A stretch of 64,000 nucleotides of DNA, from contig NZ_JACVAU010000002.1 of NCBI RefSeq assembly GCF_014852005.1, forward strand, positions 1,098,497 through 1,162,496, read 5' to 3'. Shown one piece after another: positions 1 to 9,599 of the stretch. The translations under genes and the position numbers were made by a program. The notes beneath the pieces were generated by a model. The model ran no database searches, had not been told where the DNA came from, and worked only from the letters and a program-made list of their open reading frames with translations. This stretch comes from Pseudoxanthomonas sp. PXM03. Lineage in GTDB: Bacteria; Pseudomonadota; Gammaproteobacteria; Xanthomonadales; Xanthomonadaceae. How positions within the stretch are numbered: the stretch's first letter is position 1; the number at the start of each line of letters is the position of its first letter.

Positions 1-1294
1 AGCCCAGTCGCAGACCCATCTTGTCCAGCTTGGCCAAGGCCGTCGTGCGCGTCGTCTGATCCAGCCAACTCGCCTGCTGTATGCGCACCCGGAATGCCTG
101 CTTCATGAAGGGCGCCATCGCTTCGATGGCATCGCGGTCGGATGCCTTGAAGAACTGTTCGATGTAGCGTGCGCCAACCAGCTCCGGCAGGTTCTGGCTG
201 ACGAACTGTATGCCGCGATCCGCCCGTGAACGACGCGTCGTCAGGCCGTAAAGCTCGGTGCCGTAGAACCGGAAACTGGCGTCCTGGAATGCAGCAGGCA
301 ATAGATGTGCGTGATTGTGGATCCAATGGAACGCCAGGTAGGAACGCCACGTGGCCACCGGGGTCTCGGCAAAGATCCGCGCAGCTGCACGGATGGCGGT
401 GTCGGTATTGAGGACGATGGTCTCAACGGGCGGGTATCCCGTGGCCTGCAGAAAGCTCTGCCAGGGAAAACCGGGCGCGTACTCCGCCAACGCCTTGATG
501 GACATGCGATGGTAGTTGAGCTTGCGGTCACGCAACTGCTCTCTGCTCCACATTCCGGCGGCGAGCCTGCCCTCGAGCGCAAGGATGCTGGCTGCAATGG
601 CCCTGCCACTCTCGAGACCTGCGCGATCCAGTGTCCTGGTGATGTAGTCCTGGTAAGCCAGGCGGTGCGTGGCGTGCTTCGGGTCCTCCGATGCGTAGTA
701 AATGGCGCCAGGCAAGCCCACCACGCGGCCGTTGGCGACCTGCTGATCGATGTGCAGCAGGCTTTGCCGCGTGTCTCCCGCATCCAGGAATACGTACGTG
801 CCGGCGATGGTGTGGGACATCGGGTGGGCCATGCGCTGCGCCACCTGATCGAGTGTGGTGATCGACAGGATGGCGTCCAGGTCGGCGCGGATGGGCTGCA
901 AACCCAGCTGGTCGATAGCCGCGACATCCACATAACTGGTGTAGAGATCGGCCAGCTTGCAGCTTCCAGCGGGCTCTCGCGCGGCGGTCTCGATGATCGC
1001 CCGGATGCGTGCTTCCGTACGCAGAAACATCGCATTCATCTCACCGTACTGCGAGTAGCCGTCTGGCTTTGTTGCGGTATCCATCCAGCCCTTGTTGACG
1101 TACTCGTAGAAGTCGTCGCCTGGCTTCGTCCCCGGGCTGATGCTGGCCAGGTCCACGCCCCATCCGCCACCGGCAGGTAGTGCCGTTGCCGCGAACGTGC
1201 GGCGCGTCGCCAATGCCAACGGCAGCGCCAGCAGGGTTGCGCACAGGTTTCGCCGCGTGGGACAGGCGTCCGGTAGAGTTTCAGCGGCGGTCAT
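1..1294 (-). CDS. M13 family zinc metallopeptidase, N-terminal part (runs off the left edge)
   Basis: The reading frame is open from ATG at 1294 to the window edge, giving 431 residues; the family is usually about 680-700, so the catalytic HExxH half lies outside. The N-terminus has TRRNLCATLL followed by a hydrophobic stretch, which could be a twin-arginine or Sec signal, so the enzyme is probably periplasmic or secreted. Family features visible are GDDFYEYVNKGWM (residues 59-71) and LDKMGLRLG at the edge, matching the M13 segment that precedes IGYP. A Shine-Dalgarno GGAGA lies just upstream of the ATG. M13 enzymes (neprilysin/PepO-like) cut oligopeptides with one zinc. The long opposite-strand frames here are shadows. 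Confidence 0.9.
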   Translation of the reverse strand, partial: MTAAETLPDACPTRRNLCATLLALPLALATRRTFAATALPAGGGWGVDLASISPGTKPGDDFYEYVNKGWMDTATKPDGYSQYGEMNAMFLRTEARIRAIIETAAREPAGSCKLADLYTSYVDVAAIDQLGLQPIRADLDAILSITTLDQVAQRMAHPMSHTIAGTYVFLDAGDTRQSLLHIDQQVANGRVVGLPGAIYYASEDPKHATHRLAYQDYITRTLDRAGLESGRAIAASILALEGRLAAGMWSREQLRDRKLNYHRMSIKALAEYAPGFPWQSFLQATGYPPVETIVLNTDTAIRAAARIFAETPVATWRSYLAFHWIHNHAHLLPAAFQDASFRFYGTELYGLTTRRSRADRGIQFVSQNLPELVGARYIEQFFKASDRDAIEAMAPFMKQAFRVRIQQASWLDQTTRTTALAKLDKMGLRLG

Positions 1295-1679
1295 GCCGTT
1301 CTCCGTGGTTGGGCGTGATGCCGTCCTTCTGGAACCCGTGGTCGGCGCAGGGATTGTCGTTGCAGGGCGCGATCTCGCGGTCTCCGCTACGCGGGCACAA
1401 GGCGCGGGCTTCCACCAGGCAGCGGTTGGTGTCCCGTCGCAACGCGTGCAAGTCCATCGATGCGGCTAGCGTTTCCAGCGGTCCCGGCAGGCGACTCAGG
1501 TAGCCAGAGTCCGGAACCAGACATGTACGCAGGGTTTGCGTGTCGGTGCGGCCGGGACCCCTCCCGTACAGCCGCCGGGATTCCGCGAGGGATCGCCCAT
1601 CCAGGAAGGCGTCGCCCGCTGCACCCACCGGCCAGGGGACCTCGCGATGGAAGCGACAGATATGCTGGATTTTTGCCAT
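1281..1679 (-). CDS. hypothetical protein overlapping the M13 start
   Basis: A 132-residue frame with mostly G/C third positions ends 14 bases inside the M13 gene. It starts shortly downstream of an 18-base palindrome. The product is not recognised. It has five cysteines in its C-terminal two thirds, including a CNDNPC stretch, and no signal peptide or membrane segment. The Shine-Dalgarno is poor (AATGAG). An overlapping frame starting at 1686 gives a competing 99-residue product that looks less protein-like. This could be a real small upstream gene of the peptidase or a chance frame. Confidence 0.35.
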   Translation of the reverse strand: MAKIQHICRFHREVPWPVGAAGDAFLDGRSLAESRRLYGRGPGRTDTQTLRTCLVPDSGYLSRLPGPLETLAASMDLHALRRDTNRCLVEARALCPRSGDREIAPCNDNPCADHGFQKDGITPNHGERHDRR

Positions 1680-1687
1680 CGCTCATT

Positions 1688-1705
1688 ATCTGACTTTAGT
1701 CAGAT
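1688..1705. promoter_or_regulatory. 18-base palindrome, possible operator
   Basis: ATCTGACTTTAGTCAGAT is two perfect 8-base arms around TT. It lies just before the start of the leftward hypothetical ORF and about 400 bases upstream of the M13 peptidase start. It looks like a dimeric regulator site. No regulator gene sits next to it, and I do not recognise the family. Confidence 0.45.
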
Positions 1706-1790
1706 GATAGAGCGCCGTCAAATGCCGGAAGTCTGTCGCGGTCTGGTTGCCTAACCCGTGAGGTGGATAGCCTGACTGCCTGGAGGAACC

Positions 1791-1820
1791 GACTTCCGCT
1801 TTGGGTCGGAAGCGGGCATC
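1791..1820. repeat. dispersed intergenic repeat, copy A
   Basis: Core TTTGGGTCGGAAGCGG. Related cores occur at 3091-3118, 9320-9346 and 10564-10592, always between genes. Such elements create spurious short ORFs reading like MSAxGxKQT. Confidence 0.6.
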
Positions 1821-2190
1821 GCCCCGATTCGGCCTGCTTGAAGGAGAGCCCCCCGGGCGGCGGGACCACTCGAACTATGCTCAGTCCGGCTTCTTGTGGC
1901 CAAAAGCAGTGTGACTATTTCATCCGCATGCTTGTGTGATGATTCTGTTGAACGGGCTTGAAGTGCTTCTGTTCGCTGCGAATCAAGGTGATACATGCTC
2001 GTCCCATCATCCGGGGAAGACGGCATTCAGCATGCCCGGTCGGAACAACTAGGTGCGATACAAGCACAGGCATGATCAGCACACCATCGCTTCACGCTCG
2101 GCACGTACAAGATTCATCGGCATCGCCAATGCTGATGCTGTTATCACACTTGGATTCGATATCGTGACTTCAAACCTGCGCGCCACCCGG

Positions 2191-3009
2191 ATGGCAAAAA
2201 CGATGCTCTGCTGCATGCTTCTGCTGGGCGCAGCCAGCTTGGTCGTCTCTTGCCGACCAAGTCGGTCATTGGATGTTCGAGAGTTAGCTACAGATGTTTA
2301 CATCCAAGTGGCGCGTCAGGATCTAGTCCTGCCGCTGATTGCTATGGCGGACCACGCAAGTTCAGGTTATTCATTCTCCTTGGACCGCAAAGGCGATGCC
2401 GCGAACGCTGCGAGATTGCGTGAGGAGCGGCTTGCCAGGATGCGAGACCCGAACAACCCGTTGGCGCTCGATCAGGTGTCGATCACCGTTCGGCGCTACG
2501 GAGCAAGCGATTTCAACAGTGAGTTTCCGAAGCTATGCCCGTTATTGACTCGGCAGTGGGCTCGCGCGGCGTGTGAAGGACAGGACGATGCCACGCCAGC
2601 CGCGCTGCCGGGCAACCGATTTACGCTCGTCGATCTCGGTCAGTTGGCACATCAAGACAACTGGGGAGGACATACCTGCCTGAAGGGCTCGCAACGAAAG
2701 CCATTGCCACGCGGTGCCGGCAAGGCCGTCATCCTGTGTCCTGCCATGGTTTTCGGAGGCGACACCGACGAGTTCCACACAGCGCTGGTTCGAGTTCGGG
2801 CTGACTTAGGGGCGGTATGGACGGTGTGGCGGAGTGATGCTGGCGAACCGGTCGAGGCGATGGCTACGCGCGAAGGAAAGGCAATCACCCTATTTGTCGA
2901 AACCGCGATCGGCAAACACGAAAACTACACGAGGCTGCGGCGAGAAATGTGCGGCCTGCGTCGTCCGGTATCGGGCGATTCGATGCCGCCTGCCAGACGC
3001 AGTCAGTAG
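2191..3009 (+). CDS. hypothetical lipoprotein
   Basis: From the ATG at 2191 the product is 272 residues. It begins MAKTMLCCMLLLGAASLVVSC, a hydrophobic signal ending in a lipobox-like VVSC, so it is probably an envelope lipoprotein. The frame extends further upstream (GTG at 2053 or 2164), but those extensions lack signal-peptide features and no start has a good Shine-Dalgarno. No family recognised. Several further cysteines suggest disulphides. Base composition is slightly less GC-rich than the neighbours. It stands alone, convergent with the M14 peptidase gene. Confidence 0.6.
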   Translation: MAKTMLCCMLLLGAASLVVSCRPSRSLDVRELATDVYIQVARQDLVLPLIAMADHASSGYSFSLDRKGDAANAARLREERLARMRDPNNPLALDQVSITVRRYGASDFNSEFPKLCPLLTRQWARAACEGQDDATPAALPGNRFTLVDLGQLAHQDNWGGHTCLKGSQRKPLPRGAGKAVILCPAMVFGGDTDEFHTALVRVRADLGAVWTVWRSDAGEPVEAMATREGKAITLFVETAIGKHENYTRLRREMCGLRRPVSGDSMPPARRSQ

Positions 3010-3090
3010 CGGAACGACGTCAGAGCGACATCGACAAATTCTGCGCCGATCGGTTGAATCCAAGTTAGGAAGCTGCCATTGGAGCGCGAG

Positions 3091-3118
3091 TGTCTGCTTC
3101 CGGCCAGAAGCGGACATG
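3091..3118. repeat. dispersed intergenic repeat, copy B
   Basis: TCTGCTTCCGGCCAGAAGCG core, related to the copies at 1791, 9320 and 10564. It lies between two convergent genes. Confidence 0.55.
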
Positions 3119-3216
3119 CCAGGCCAGTATCAGAAGCACGCCCTGTGGCACTGAGAGACGACGTCGCGTGCACCCGTTGACAGGCTGCTTATGTGCTCCG
3201 CTTGATCTAGGAAGAG

Positions 3217-3266
3217 TGGTTGCGCCGCCCACCGCCTGGAGAGAAGGCATGAGGACGGCGCAACCA
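3217..3266. terminator. inverted repeat between convergent genes
   Basis: Arms TGGTTGCGCCG (3217-3227) and CGGCGCAACCA (3256-3266) pair perfectly over 11 bases with a 28-base loop. It sits between the rightward lipoprotein gene and the 3' end of the leftward M14 gene, so it may be a bidirectional transcription barrier. There is no T-run and the loop is long. Confidence 0.35.
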
Positions 3267-3303
3267 TGGGGCCCGCGCCTGGATGATGATCAAGCCGAGG
3301 GGC

Positions 3304-5886
3304 TTACTCGCCGCGTTGCTTTACCGGGTTGAGGTGATTACTGAACAGCACAGCGTTGAGGAGCAGACGTTCGGTGGCATGCCAGTACTTGCGGTGTGCA
3401 GGGTCGTCCGCGAACACCACGACATTGCCCTGCTCTAAAGGAGCGACCAGTAGGAAGGCGCTGTCGGCCACGCGCTTGCGGTTCACATCCGACAAGTAGC
3501 CATTGACGCGCGGCGAGGCATCGATGCGTACAACGTTGAGATAGGGGTTTTCCCCATTCTCGAAGACGAGGCCGGTCTCTTTATTGATCAGGATCCGCCG
3601 GCCCTGGAGCCCGAAGGCCAGTGGGTGCGTGAGATCGACATCCGCACTGAGGATGTTGCCACTGACCCGCCGCAGCGCGAAGACATCGCGCTGGCTCCCG
3701 AAGTCCAGCCGTTCCTTCGGAATGTCCTCGCCACCTTCGCGCAGCTTGGCTTGAGCCAATCCTTTCTCGATGGCCCAGCGCGCACCGCTACCATAGGTCA
3801 CCAGAGAGCCGCCCTGCGAGATCCACCGCTTCAGTGCGGCGACGCTGGCTTCGGGCACGTCCGAATAGTTGCCGCTGGCCAACACGATGCTGGTGTAGCG
3901 GTCCAGGGGTACCGTTGCCAGTTGCGATGGCTCCAGCTTCGTCGATGGAACGCCCAGTGTCGTGTCGAAGGCATACCAAGCAGAGCCAATCTCTGGCGGG
4001 GATACGCCAGGCCCAAGGACCAGTGCAATGGATGGCTTGCGGATCGCCTTGATGCTGTCGCTGCCGAGATCGATGCCGGATCGATTCAGGCCCGACGACA
4101 ACGCACGAACGCGGACACCGCTGGCGTCAGCCAAGGCATTCAGTCGCTCACGCAAGGCATCGCCCTGCAGAGGCTGGCCGGCCACAGTAATGATCACCGT
4201 GCCATGCGGGTGGTTCGCCTCTTCTGACTCGGTACCCGCCACGAACGGCGCAAACGCCGCGCGCAGCCGGAACCCTTCCTGCAGCAGCGTACCCACCAAC
4301 CGATAACCGCCGAAGTCGCGCAGGTTCAAGGTGTAGGCGTACCCGGCAGTGGCTCCCAGCACACCGCCGCTGTCACTGGGTACCTTCGTAACCGGTGCCC
4401 CGGCCGGGAGCGCGCGTCGGCTGGCGGCGTACGCTACGCCGTATGCCGGCGCAATCGCGTAGGACGTACCGCTGTAGAAGACATCGCCCTTAACGGGTGG
4501 GGTGAACTCGAAGATCGAGTGCGCCAGGCGGAACTGCGGCTGCCGCGCAGGCACCACCCAGGACGAACCCGGCAGGAAACGCTTGCCATCGACGTCGACC
4601 GGCTGCTCGAGTGCCTGCACCTTGATGTGGTGCCGCAGCAGCAAGGCCAGCAGTCGATGGCTCAACGTTGGATCGGCGGCATCACCGAACACCCAGTCGC
4701 GCACGGGATACCCGTTCGCCTGGTCCAGCGCGCTGCGGAAGAAGTCTTTCTGCAGTTTCAGCAGGTACGCCTTCTGCTCGACCGCGCCACGCACGGTGGC
4801 CAGGCCCACATTGAGCTGGTTACGAATGGTGAAGGGGAAGGTCAATGGACCATTGACGGTTTCCTGCACGCGCCCACGCGAACTGGCCTGCTCCACCGTG
4901 ACGCCGATGGCGCCGTGGAAGTCCGGATAGGTCGAACCATAGATGGGTGAGAAGTTGTCGAAGTTCTCGCCGGTGTAGTACAGCGAGCCCAGGGCATCCA
5001 GCGCTTGCGCGTGATAGCGGGCCAGCACCTTGTTGGCTTCGTAGGAGCTCTTGGGCAGGAGCGGACTTTCCATGCTTCTGGGCGAAGGCTCAAAGTAGTA
5101 CGTGCTGTCCTTGCCCATCTCGTGGAAGTCTATCTGGACGTTTGGGTACCAGCGATGGAAGTGCTCCACCTTCGGCCAACTGTCGGCCTGGGACAATGCC
5201 AACCAGTCGCGGTTGAGGTCGGTCAGGTAGTGGTTGAAGCGCCCTCCCGGAAACGGCTCCACGTGTTCGCGGTCGGCCGGATCGGCCGACGGCGGCGATG
5301 AAGCCCAGGCGTTGTGCCAGTTCGCGGTGCGATCACGTCCGTCCGGGTTCTGGGCCGGATCCAGCAGCACGACGGCTTCGCGCAGCCAACGGCGGGTGGA
5401 TTCGCTGCGGTCCGCAGCCAGATACCAAGCCGTCAACAGCGCCGCCTCGGCGCTGGACGTCTCCGCCCCGTGTACGCTGTAGGCCAGCCAGACGACGACG
5501 GGCGCGTTGGCGGCCGCCGCATCCGGACGCGCCGGGTCGACGAGCGTGGCGTGCGACTGCCTGAGTTCCTCCAGCCGACCCTGATTGTCGGCATCTGTAA
5601 TGGTCACCAGCAGCAGAGGACGCCCTTCATAGCTGCGGCCGGTCTGTTCGACCTTCACGCGCGGGGACGTCTTCGCCAGTTCGCTGAAATAGGCCACCAG
5701 TTCGTCGTGCCGTGTGTACCGGCTGCCGATGGGATAGCCGAGGAACTGCTCGGGCGTGGGAACCGTGGGATCGACATCGACGGGGCTAGGGAAGAAATAG
5801 GACGTTTGCGCCCATGCGTTGAAAGGTACAGATGAGAAAGCCAAGGCCAGCAGGGCCAGAAACAAGACGCGTGCAGCAGAAAGCAT
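3304..5886 (-). CDS. M14 family zinc carboxypeptidase, exported
   Basis: Product of 860 residues with a signal peptide (cleavage near AWA-QT, residue 27). The M14 peptidase domain follows: HGAE (H139, E142) as zinc ligands, NPDGRDR at 181-187 and IDFHEMG (H256) as the likely third zinc ligand region. The long C-terminal half resembles the beta-rich/GATase-like part of large bacterial M14 proteins. It would remove C-terminal residues from peptides in the periplasm or outside. The gene follows the TonB receptor by 87 bases on the same strand, suggesting co-transcription and a peptide scavenging role. Substrate unknown. Confidence 0.88.
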   Translation of the reverse strand: MLSAARVLFLALLALAFSSVPFNAWAQTSYFFPSPVDVDPTVPTPEQFLGYPIGSRYTRHDELVAYFSELAKTSPRVKVEQTGRSYEGRPLLLVTITDADNQGRLEELRQSHATLVDPARPDAAAANAPVVVWLAYSVHGAETSSAEAALLTAWYLAADRSESTRRWLREAVVLLDPAQNPDGRDRTANWHNAWASSPPSADPADREHVEPFPGGRFNHYLTDLNRDWLALSQADSWPKVEHFHRWYPNVQIDFHEMGKDSTYYFEPSPRSMESPLLPKSSYEANKVLARYHAQALDALGSLYYTGENFDNFSPIYGSTYPDFHGAIGVTVEQASSRGRVQETVNGPLTFPFTIRNQLNVGLATVRGAVEQKAYLLKLQKDFFRSALDQANGYPVRDWVFGDAADPTLSHRLLALLLRHHIKVQALEQPVDVDGKRFLPGSSWVVPARQPQFRLAHSIFEFTPPVKGDVFYSGTSYAIAPAYGVAYAASRRALPAGAPVTKVPSDSGGVLGATAGYAYTLNLRDFGGYRLVGTLLQEGFRLRAAFAPFVAGTESEEANHPHGTVIITVAGQPLQGDALRERLNALADASGVRVRALSSGLNRSGIDLGSDSIKAIRKPSIALVLGPGVSPPEIGSAWYAFDTTLGVPSTKLEPSQLATVPLDRYTSIVLASGNYSDVPEASVAALKRWISQGGSLVTYGSGARWAIEKGLAQAKLREGGEDIPKERLDFGSQRDVFALRRVSGNILSADVDLTHPLAFGLQGRRILINKETGLVFENGENPYLNVVRIDASPRVNGYLSDVNRKRVADSAFLLVAPLEQGNVVVFADDPAHRKYWHATERLLLNAVLFSNHLNPVKQRGE

Positions 5887-5973
5887 CAGACACTCCGATG
5901 GCGCGCGCCCGGCGTTCGAGCCGGACGCGACGAGGGAGGAAAGTGAGGCGACCGTGGTGCGGCCGCCTACATG

Positions 5974-8598
5974 TCAGAATCGGTAGTCGAAGCCCACCGA
6001 GAAGTAGCGCCCACGCAGGTCGTACTGGGAGAAGTCGTAGGGCGCGCGGATGCCGGGGAAAGAAGCGTCATACGGCGGCTCCTCGTCCAGCAGGTTCTGT
6101 ACCTTGGCGTAGAGCGTCAGCTTGTCCAGGCCGCTCCAAGCGAAGTACAGATCGAACTGGTCGTAGCCGTCCACCCGCGACTGCGCCGTGCTGCGCGTCT
6201 GCGCGTAGCCGCCGGTGTGGTACCAGGTCAGCGCCGTGGTGAAGTCCCGGAAATTCCAGTCCGCCGTCGTGGTCGCCTTGTTCCGCGGCAGCGTGAAGCT
6301 GAGGTTGTTGCCCGCATAGTCGACCAGCGGACCGCCCACGGTGTTCTGCCGGCGATACTCGAGCACGTGGGTGTAGGCGCTAGAGATCCCGAACTCGCCC
6401 GCTGCGGTGGTGCGCCAACGCTGGCGCAGCTCCACATCGATACCTGAGGTCTTCAGCTCGGTCAGGTTCTGGTAGCGGTTGTAGACCGCCAGCAGCTTGC
6501 CGCGTGCGTCGCGGATGACGTTGGCTGGATCGTTCTCCTGCACGATCGTGGCGCTGTTGCCGGTACCGATCAGGTTGTCCAGCTCGATCCGGTACCAGTC
6601 CACGCTCAGGCTGGTGTCGGCCCACGGCGAAAGCACAAAGCCCGCGTTGTAGCTATGGGTGCGTTCCGGGTCCAGATTGGTGTTGCCCACCGTAAAGAAC
6701 GTCGGATTTTGGCGCGAACCTGGCACATCCGGATCGTGCGGATCGACGACCGAACCGTAGGATATGTTGGTGCTGGCGGCATTCTCCGACAGCGAGGGTG
6801 CGCGGAATCCGCGGGATGCCGCCGCGCGGAGCAGCAAGGCGTCGAACGGCTGCCAGCGCAGACTGACCTTGGGCGAGAACGCCTCGCCGAAATCGCTGTA
6901 ATGGTCGCCACGACCGGCCACCTGCAACTCCAGCGTGGAGTGCAGGGGAATATTGAACTCGGCGTATGCGGCGGCGACATCGCGGCTGCCATCCACGGCC
7001 GCGATGGCCGGGCGGATCTGCAGGCCGGCATCGATCTGCCAGGGATTGCGCGACACCAGTTCCTCACGCCGCCATTCGACGCCGGCAGCGAAGCCCACGC
7101 GCCCGGCGGGCAGTTCGAACAACTGCCCGATGATCTTGGCATCGGCACCGGTCAGCTTCGAGTCGGCCGGACGCGTGGTGCTCAGGGCAATGGCATCCAA
7201 CACCGTCTGCGGCGTGGCAGAAGGATCGTGCAGGTTGTAAGTGCCGTTGTTGAGCGCGTCATACAGCGCCCAGCGATTTGCGAACCCCCCGGCGACGACC
7301 TCCTCCTCCTTGCTGCGCGCGGCGAAGGCGGCGGTTTCCCAATCCCAATCGCCCAGGCGCCCGCGCAATCCGCCCAGAACCCGATACGAGTCGGAGCGGT
7401 TGGTCTTGATCGAAGCGCCCAAGTTGAAGAAGGTGTACTCGATGGGCGTCGCCACGCCATACGGATTGTAGGGATTGTTGGCAGGCAGGATCGCTGGCAC
7501 GGGCTCGGCCAGGCCGGTTTCCGCATTCAGTGCGAAGCGGCCGCTCTCCAGCGTGAAGAACGGGCTCGAACCGAACCAGGACGTACCACGGATGTAGCTG
7601 TAATGCGCCTCGCCGAAGGCCTCAAGGTTGTCGTTGATGCGGAAGGTACCGTTGACGTAGCCCTGTAGGCGTTCGGTCGCCGGGATCAGCGTGGTGTAGT
7701 CGGCCTGGTTGAAGGCGCAGGTGTTGCCGGCCAGGCCATCGATGGGTGCGCTGGCGGTCAGCACCGTGCCTTCCGGGCAGTTGCCGTTGGCTTCCAGCAA
7801 CGGTACCGAGACGCCATTGACCAGGAAACGCGCGCCCTTGGCCGACCATCCGTTCCAGCGACCGCCGGGACCTGAGTAGATGCCGGACTTCGTCAGCGAG
7901 CGCTCGCTCTGGTCGAGACGATCACGGTCGTAGTAGTCCACGCTGTACAAGATGTTGTAGCCATCGCTGTCGATGTCGCCGAACCCGCCGATCAGCTTGG
8001 CTTGGCGCTCGTCGAGGCCGCCTTCATCGGAGGTGCCGATGCGGCCGCCGATATCCAGGCCTTCGAAGTTCTGCCTCGTGATGATGTTCACTACGCCCGC
8101 CACGGCATCCGAGCCGTAGACCGCCGATGCACCGTCCTTCAGGACCTCCACTCGCTCCACCGCCACCAGAGGCAGTGCATTGAGATTGACGAAGGTGTCG
8201 GACAGGCCGTTCGCCGGGAAGCCATAGTTCGCCAGCCGGCGACCATTGAGCAGGACCAGGGTGTTCTTCTGCGAGAGGCCGCGCAGGCCGATGCCAGCCG
8301 AACCCGAAGCCCAGCCGCTGTTGCTGGTTTCGTTGGACGCATTGCCCGTGTTAGCCGAGATCGAACGCAGCAGATCCGCAACAGTTGCCTTGCCCGATGC
8401 TTCGATCTGCTGGCGGTTGATGACCTGAACCGGATTGGGTCCTTCTGCATCGGCGCGACCGATGTTGGAGCCCGTCACAACGACGGCGGGGAGTGTCTTG
8501 CTGTCGGCGGTGGCCGCCGCGTCCTGGGCGTGGACAACATCGGGGGCGAGCGAAAGCACGGCCGCAATGGCGGCGGCCAAAGGAACTGCACGGGGCAT
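5974..8598 (-). CDS. TonB-dependent receptor
   Basis: An 874-residue outer-membrane receptor: signal peptide to about residue 24, plug domain (VVVTGSNIGR, then VEVLKDGASAVYGSDAVAGV), a long beta-barrel and a C-terminal aromatic ending (YRF). These are diagnostic of TonB-dependent transporters that pull large substrates across the outer membrane using TonB/ExbBD. The plug style (NPVQVINRQQIE, GLRGL, LVLLNGRRLANYG) is that of the many Xanthomonad receptors for carbohydrates or peptides. The M14 peptidase downstream favours a peptide substrate, but that is inference from context. Shine-Dalgarno is weak. Confidence 0.93.
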   Translation of the reverse strand: MPRAVPLAAAIAAVLSLAPDVVHAQDAAATADSKTLPAVVVTGSNIGRADAEGPNPVQVINRQQIEASGKATVADLLRSISANTGNASNETSNSGWASGSAGIGLRGLSQKNTLVLLNGRRLANYGFPANGLSDTFVNLNALPLVAVERVEVLKDGASAVYGSDAVAGVVNIITRQNFEGLDIGGRIGTSDEGGLDERQAKLIGGFGDIDSDGYNILYSVDYYDRDRLDQSERSLTKSGIYSGPGGRWNGWSAKGARFLVNGVSVPLLEANGNCPEGTVLTASAPIDGLAGNTCAFNQADYTTLIPATERLQGYVNGTFRINDNLEAFGEAHYSYIRGTSWFGSSPFFTLESGRFALNAETGLAEPVPAILPANNPYNPYGVATPIEYTFFNLGASIKTNRSDSYRVLGGLRGRLGDWDWETAAFAARSKEEEVVAGGFANRWALYDALNNGTYNLHDPSATPQTVLDAIALSTTRPADSKLTGADAKIIGQLFELPAGRVGFAAGVEWRREELVSRNPWQIDAGLQIRPAIAAVDGSRDVAAAYAEFNIPLHSTLELQVAGRGDHYSDFGEAFSPKVSLRWQPFDALLLRAAASRGFRAPSLSENAASTNISYGSVVDPHDPDVPGSRQNPTFFTVGNTNLDPERTHSYNAGFVLSPWADTSLSVDWYRIELDNLIGTGNSATIVQENDPANVIRDARGKLLAVYNRYQNLTELKTSGIDVELRQRWRTTAAGEFGISSAYTHVLEYRRQNTVGGPLVDYAGNNLSFTLPRNKATTTADWNFRDFTTALTWYHTGGYAQTRSTAQSRVDGYDQFDLYFAWSGLDKLTLYAKVQNLLDEEPPYDASFPGIRAPYDFSQYDLRGRYFSVGFDYRF

Positions 8599-8766
8599 CT
8601 AGAAATCCGGAGTGACGTGGGGAAGCGAAGTGAGCCACGCAGGTTCCGTTAAGCGAAATGAACATTCTTCATGCTCTTATGCATCACGAACCACTGTCGC
8701 GATGGCTGTCATCACGTCCGCACTCCATGCCCACTACGAGCCGATAGGAACCTGGAGAGATGCCCC

Positions 8767-9051
8767 ATGACCGGAGCTCCTTTCAAACCACTTCCAGAGA
8801 TCGATGTCCCCATTGACGAGATCGGCGAGAGACTCGACATCCTGTATGAGACCTCCACAGCGTCGCGCGCAGAGATATGGACAAACTTGACCGCAGCAAT
8901 GCTGCGACTGGCCGCGCCGGAACACCACGACCATATTGATGAGCAGCTCGCTGCCGCCTTCAGGGCGCACACTGCAAGGAAAGATGAGCGTGGCGATCAG
9001 GCCCCTTTATCAAGCCGCCCGCTCCAGTCGTGGCTTCCCGTCGATCATTGA
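8767..9051 (+). CDS. small hypothetical protein
   Basis: A 94-residue cytoplasmic-looking protein with no membrane segment. The start at 8767 is chosen because GGAGAG lies 8 bases upstream; the frame also extends to 8671 without a ribosome site. Residues 8-60 are acidic and predicted helical (IDEIGERLDILYETSTASRA), with a His-rich patch EHHDHID near residue 60. Divergent from the TonB receptor gene. No family recognised. Confidence 0.6.
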   Translation: MTGAPFKPLPEIDVPIDEIGERLDILYETSTASRAEIWTNLTAAMLRLAAPEHHDHIDEQLAAAFRAHTARKDERGDQAPLSSRPLQSWLPVDH

Positions 9052-9599
9052 AACAGGCTGCGGAAAGGGTAAGAACGCGCCTGAAGCATGCCGGCCTATG
9101 GTTCCCGTGCCATAAACCTAAGCTCGACTGGAGCGGGCAGCCTATGTGTAGACCAGCGCGACGGCGACATGAAGTAGCAATCCGTCATGTATTGATTCCC
9201 GATAGGGATGGGATTTCCTCGGGGCAATCTGCATGCTGATCCCGATTTGCTCTTGTCAGGGGGTTCGAGACCACTGAGTCGACGGATCTCTGTAGGAGGT
9301 TGAGTTCGCGAAAGATCGATGTCTGCTTTGGGTCGGAAGCGGACCTCCCTGGCGTGTGCGGCGCAGACGGCGCGCAGCGTCTGGCGTGACATACGTCGCC
9401 CCATGCACGTCGGATGCAGCAGCCGAACCAAACCGAGGTACGCGGACAAACGGCAAGTGCGTACAGCAACGTGGACGCGGCGTGAGGAGCTCTGAAAGGG
9501 CGCTTACGTCCAGCGCCTCGTTGAATCCACATCCACCCTTCTTGCGTAAAGCACGTGCCTACAGTGGGTAGGCGTCACCCGTTCTGATGGGAGAGGCAC
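9052..9599. other. intergenic stretch with repeat copy and OMP leader
   Basis: No supported gene. It contains a dispersed repeat copy at 9320-9346 and a small hairpin (GCCTAC 9557-9562 with GTAGGC 9568-9573) in the likely leader of the downstream outer-membrane protein gene. Short ORFs here read through the repeat and look spurious. Confidence 0.5.
9320..9346. repeat. dispersed intergenic repeat, copy C
   Basis: Shares TTTGGGTCGGAAGCGG exactly with the copy at 1791-1820. Confidence 0.6.

Larger units (their letters stand above)
1680..2190. other. intergenic stretch, no convincing gene
   Basis: Apart from the palindrome at its left end and one copy of a short dispersed repeat (1791-1820), I see no supported feature. 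Short frames on both strands lack ribosome sites and conserved features. Confidence 0.5.

Noticed and set aside
305..1180. 291-residue rightward ORF at the left edge
   Set aside because: Antisense to the M13 peptidase, whose leftward frame shows clear family motifs.
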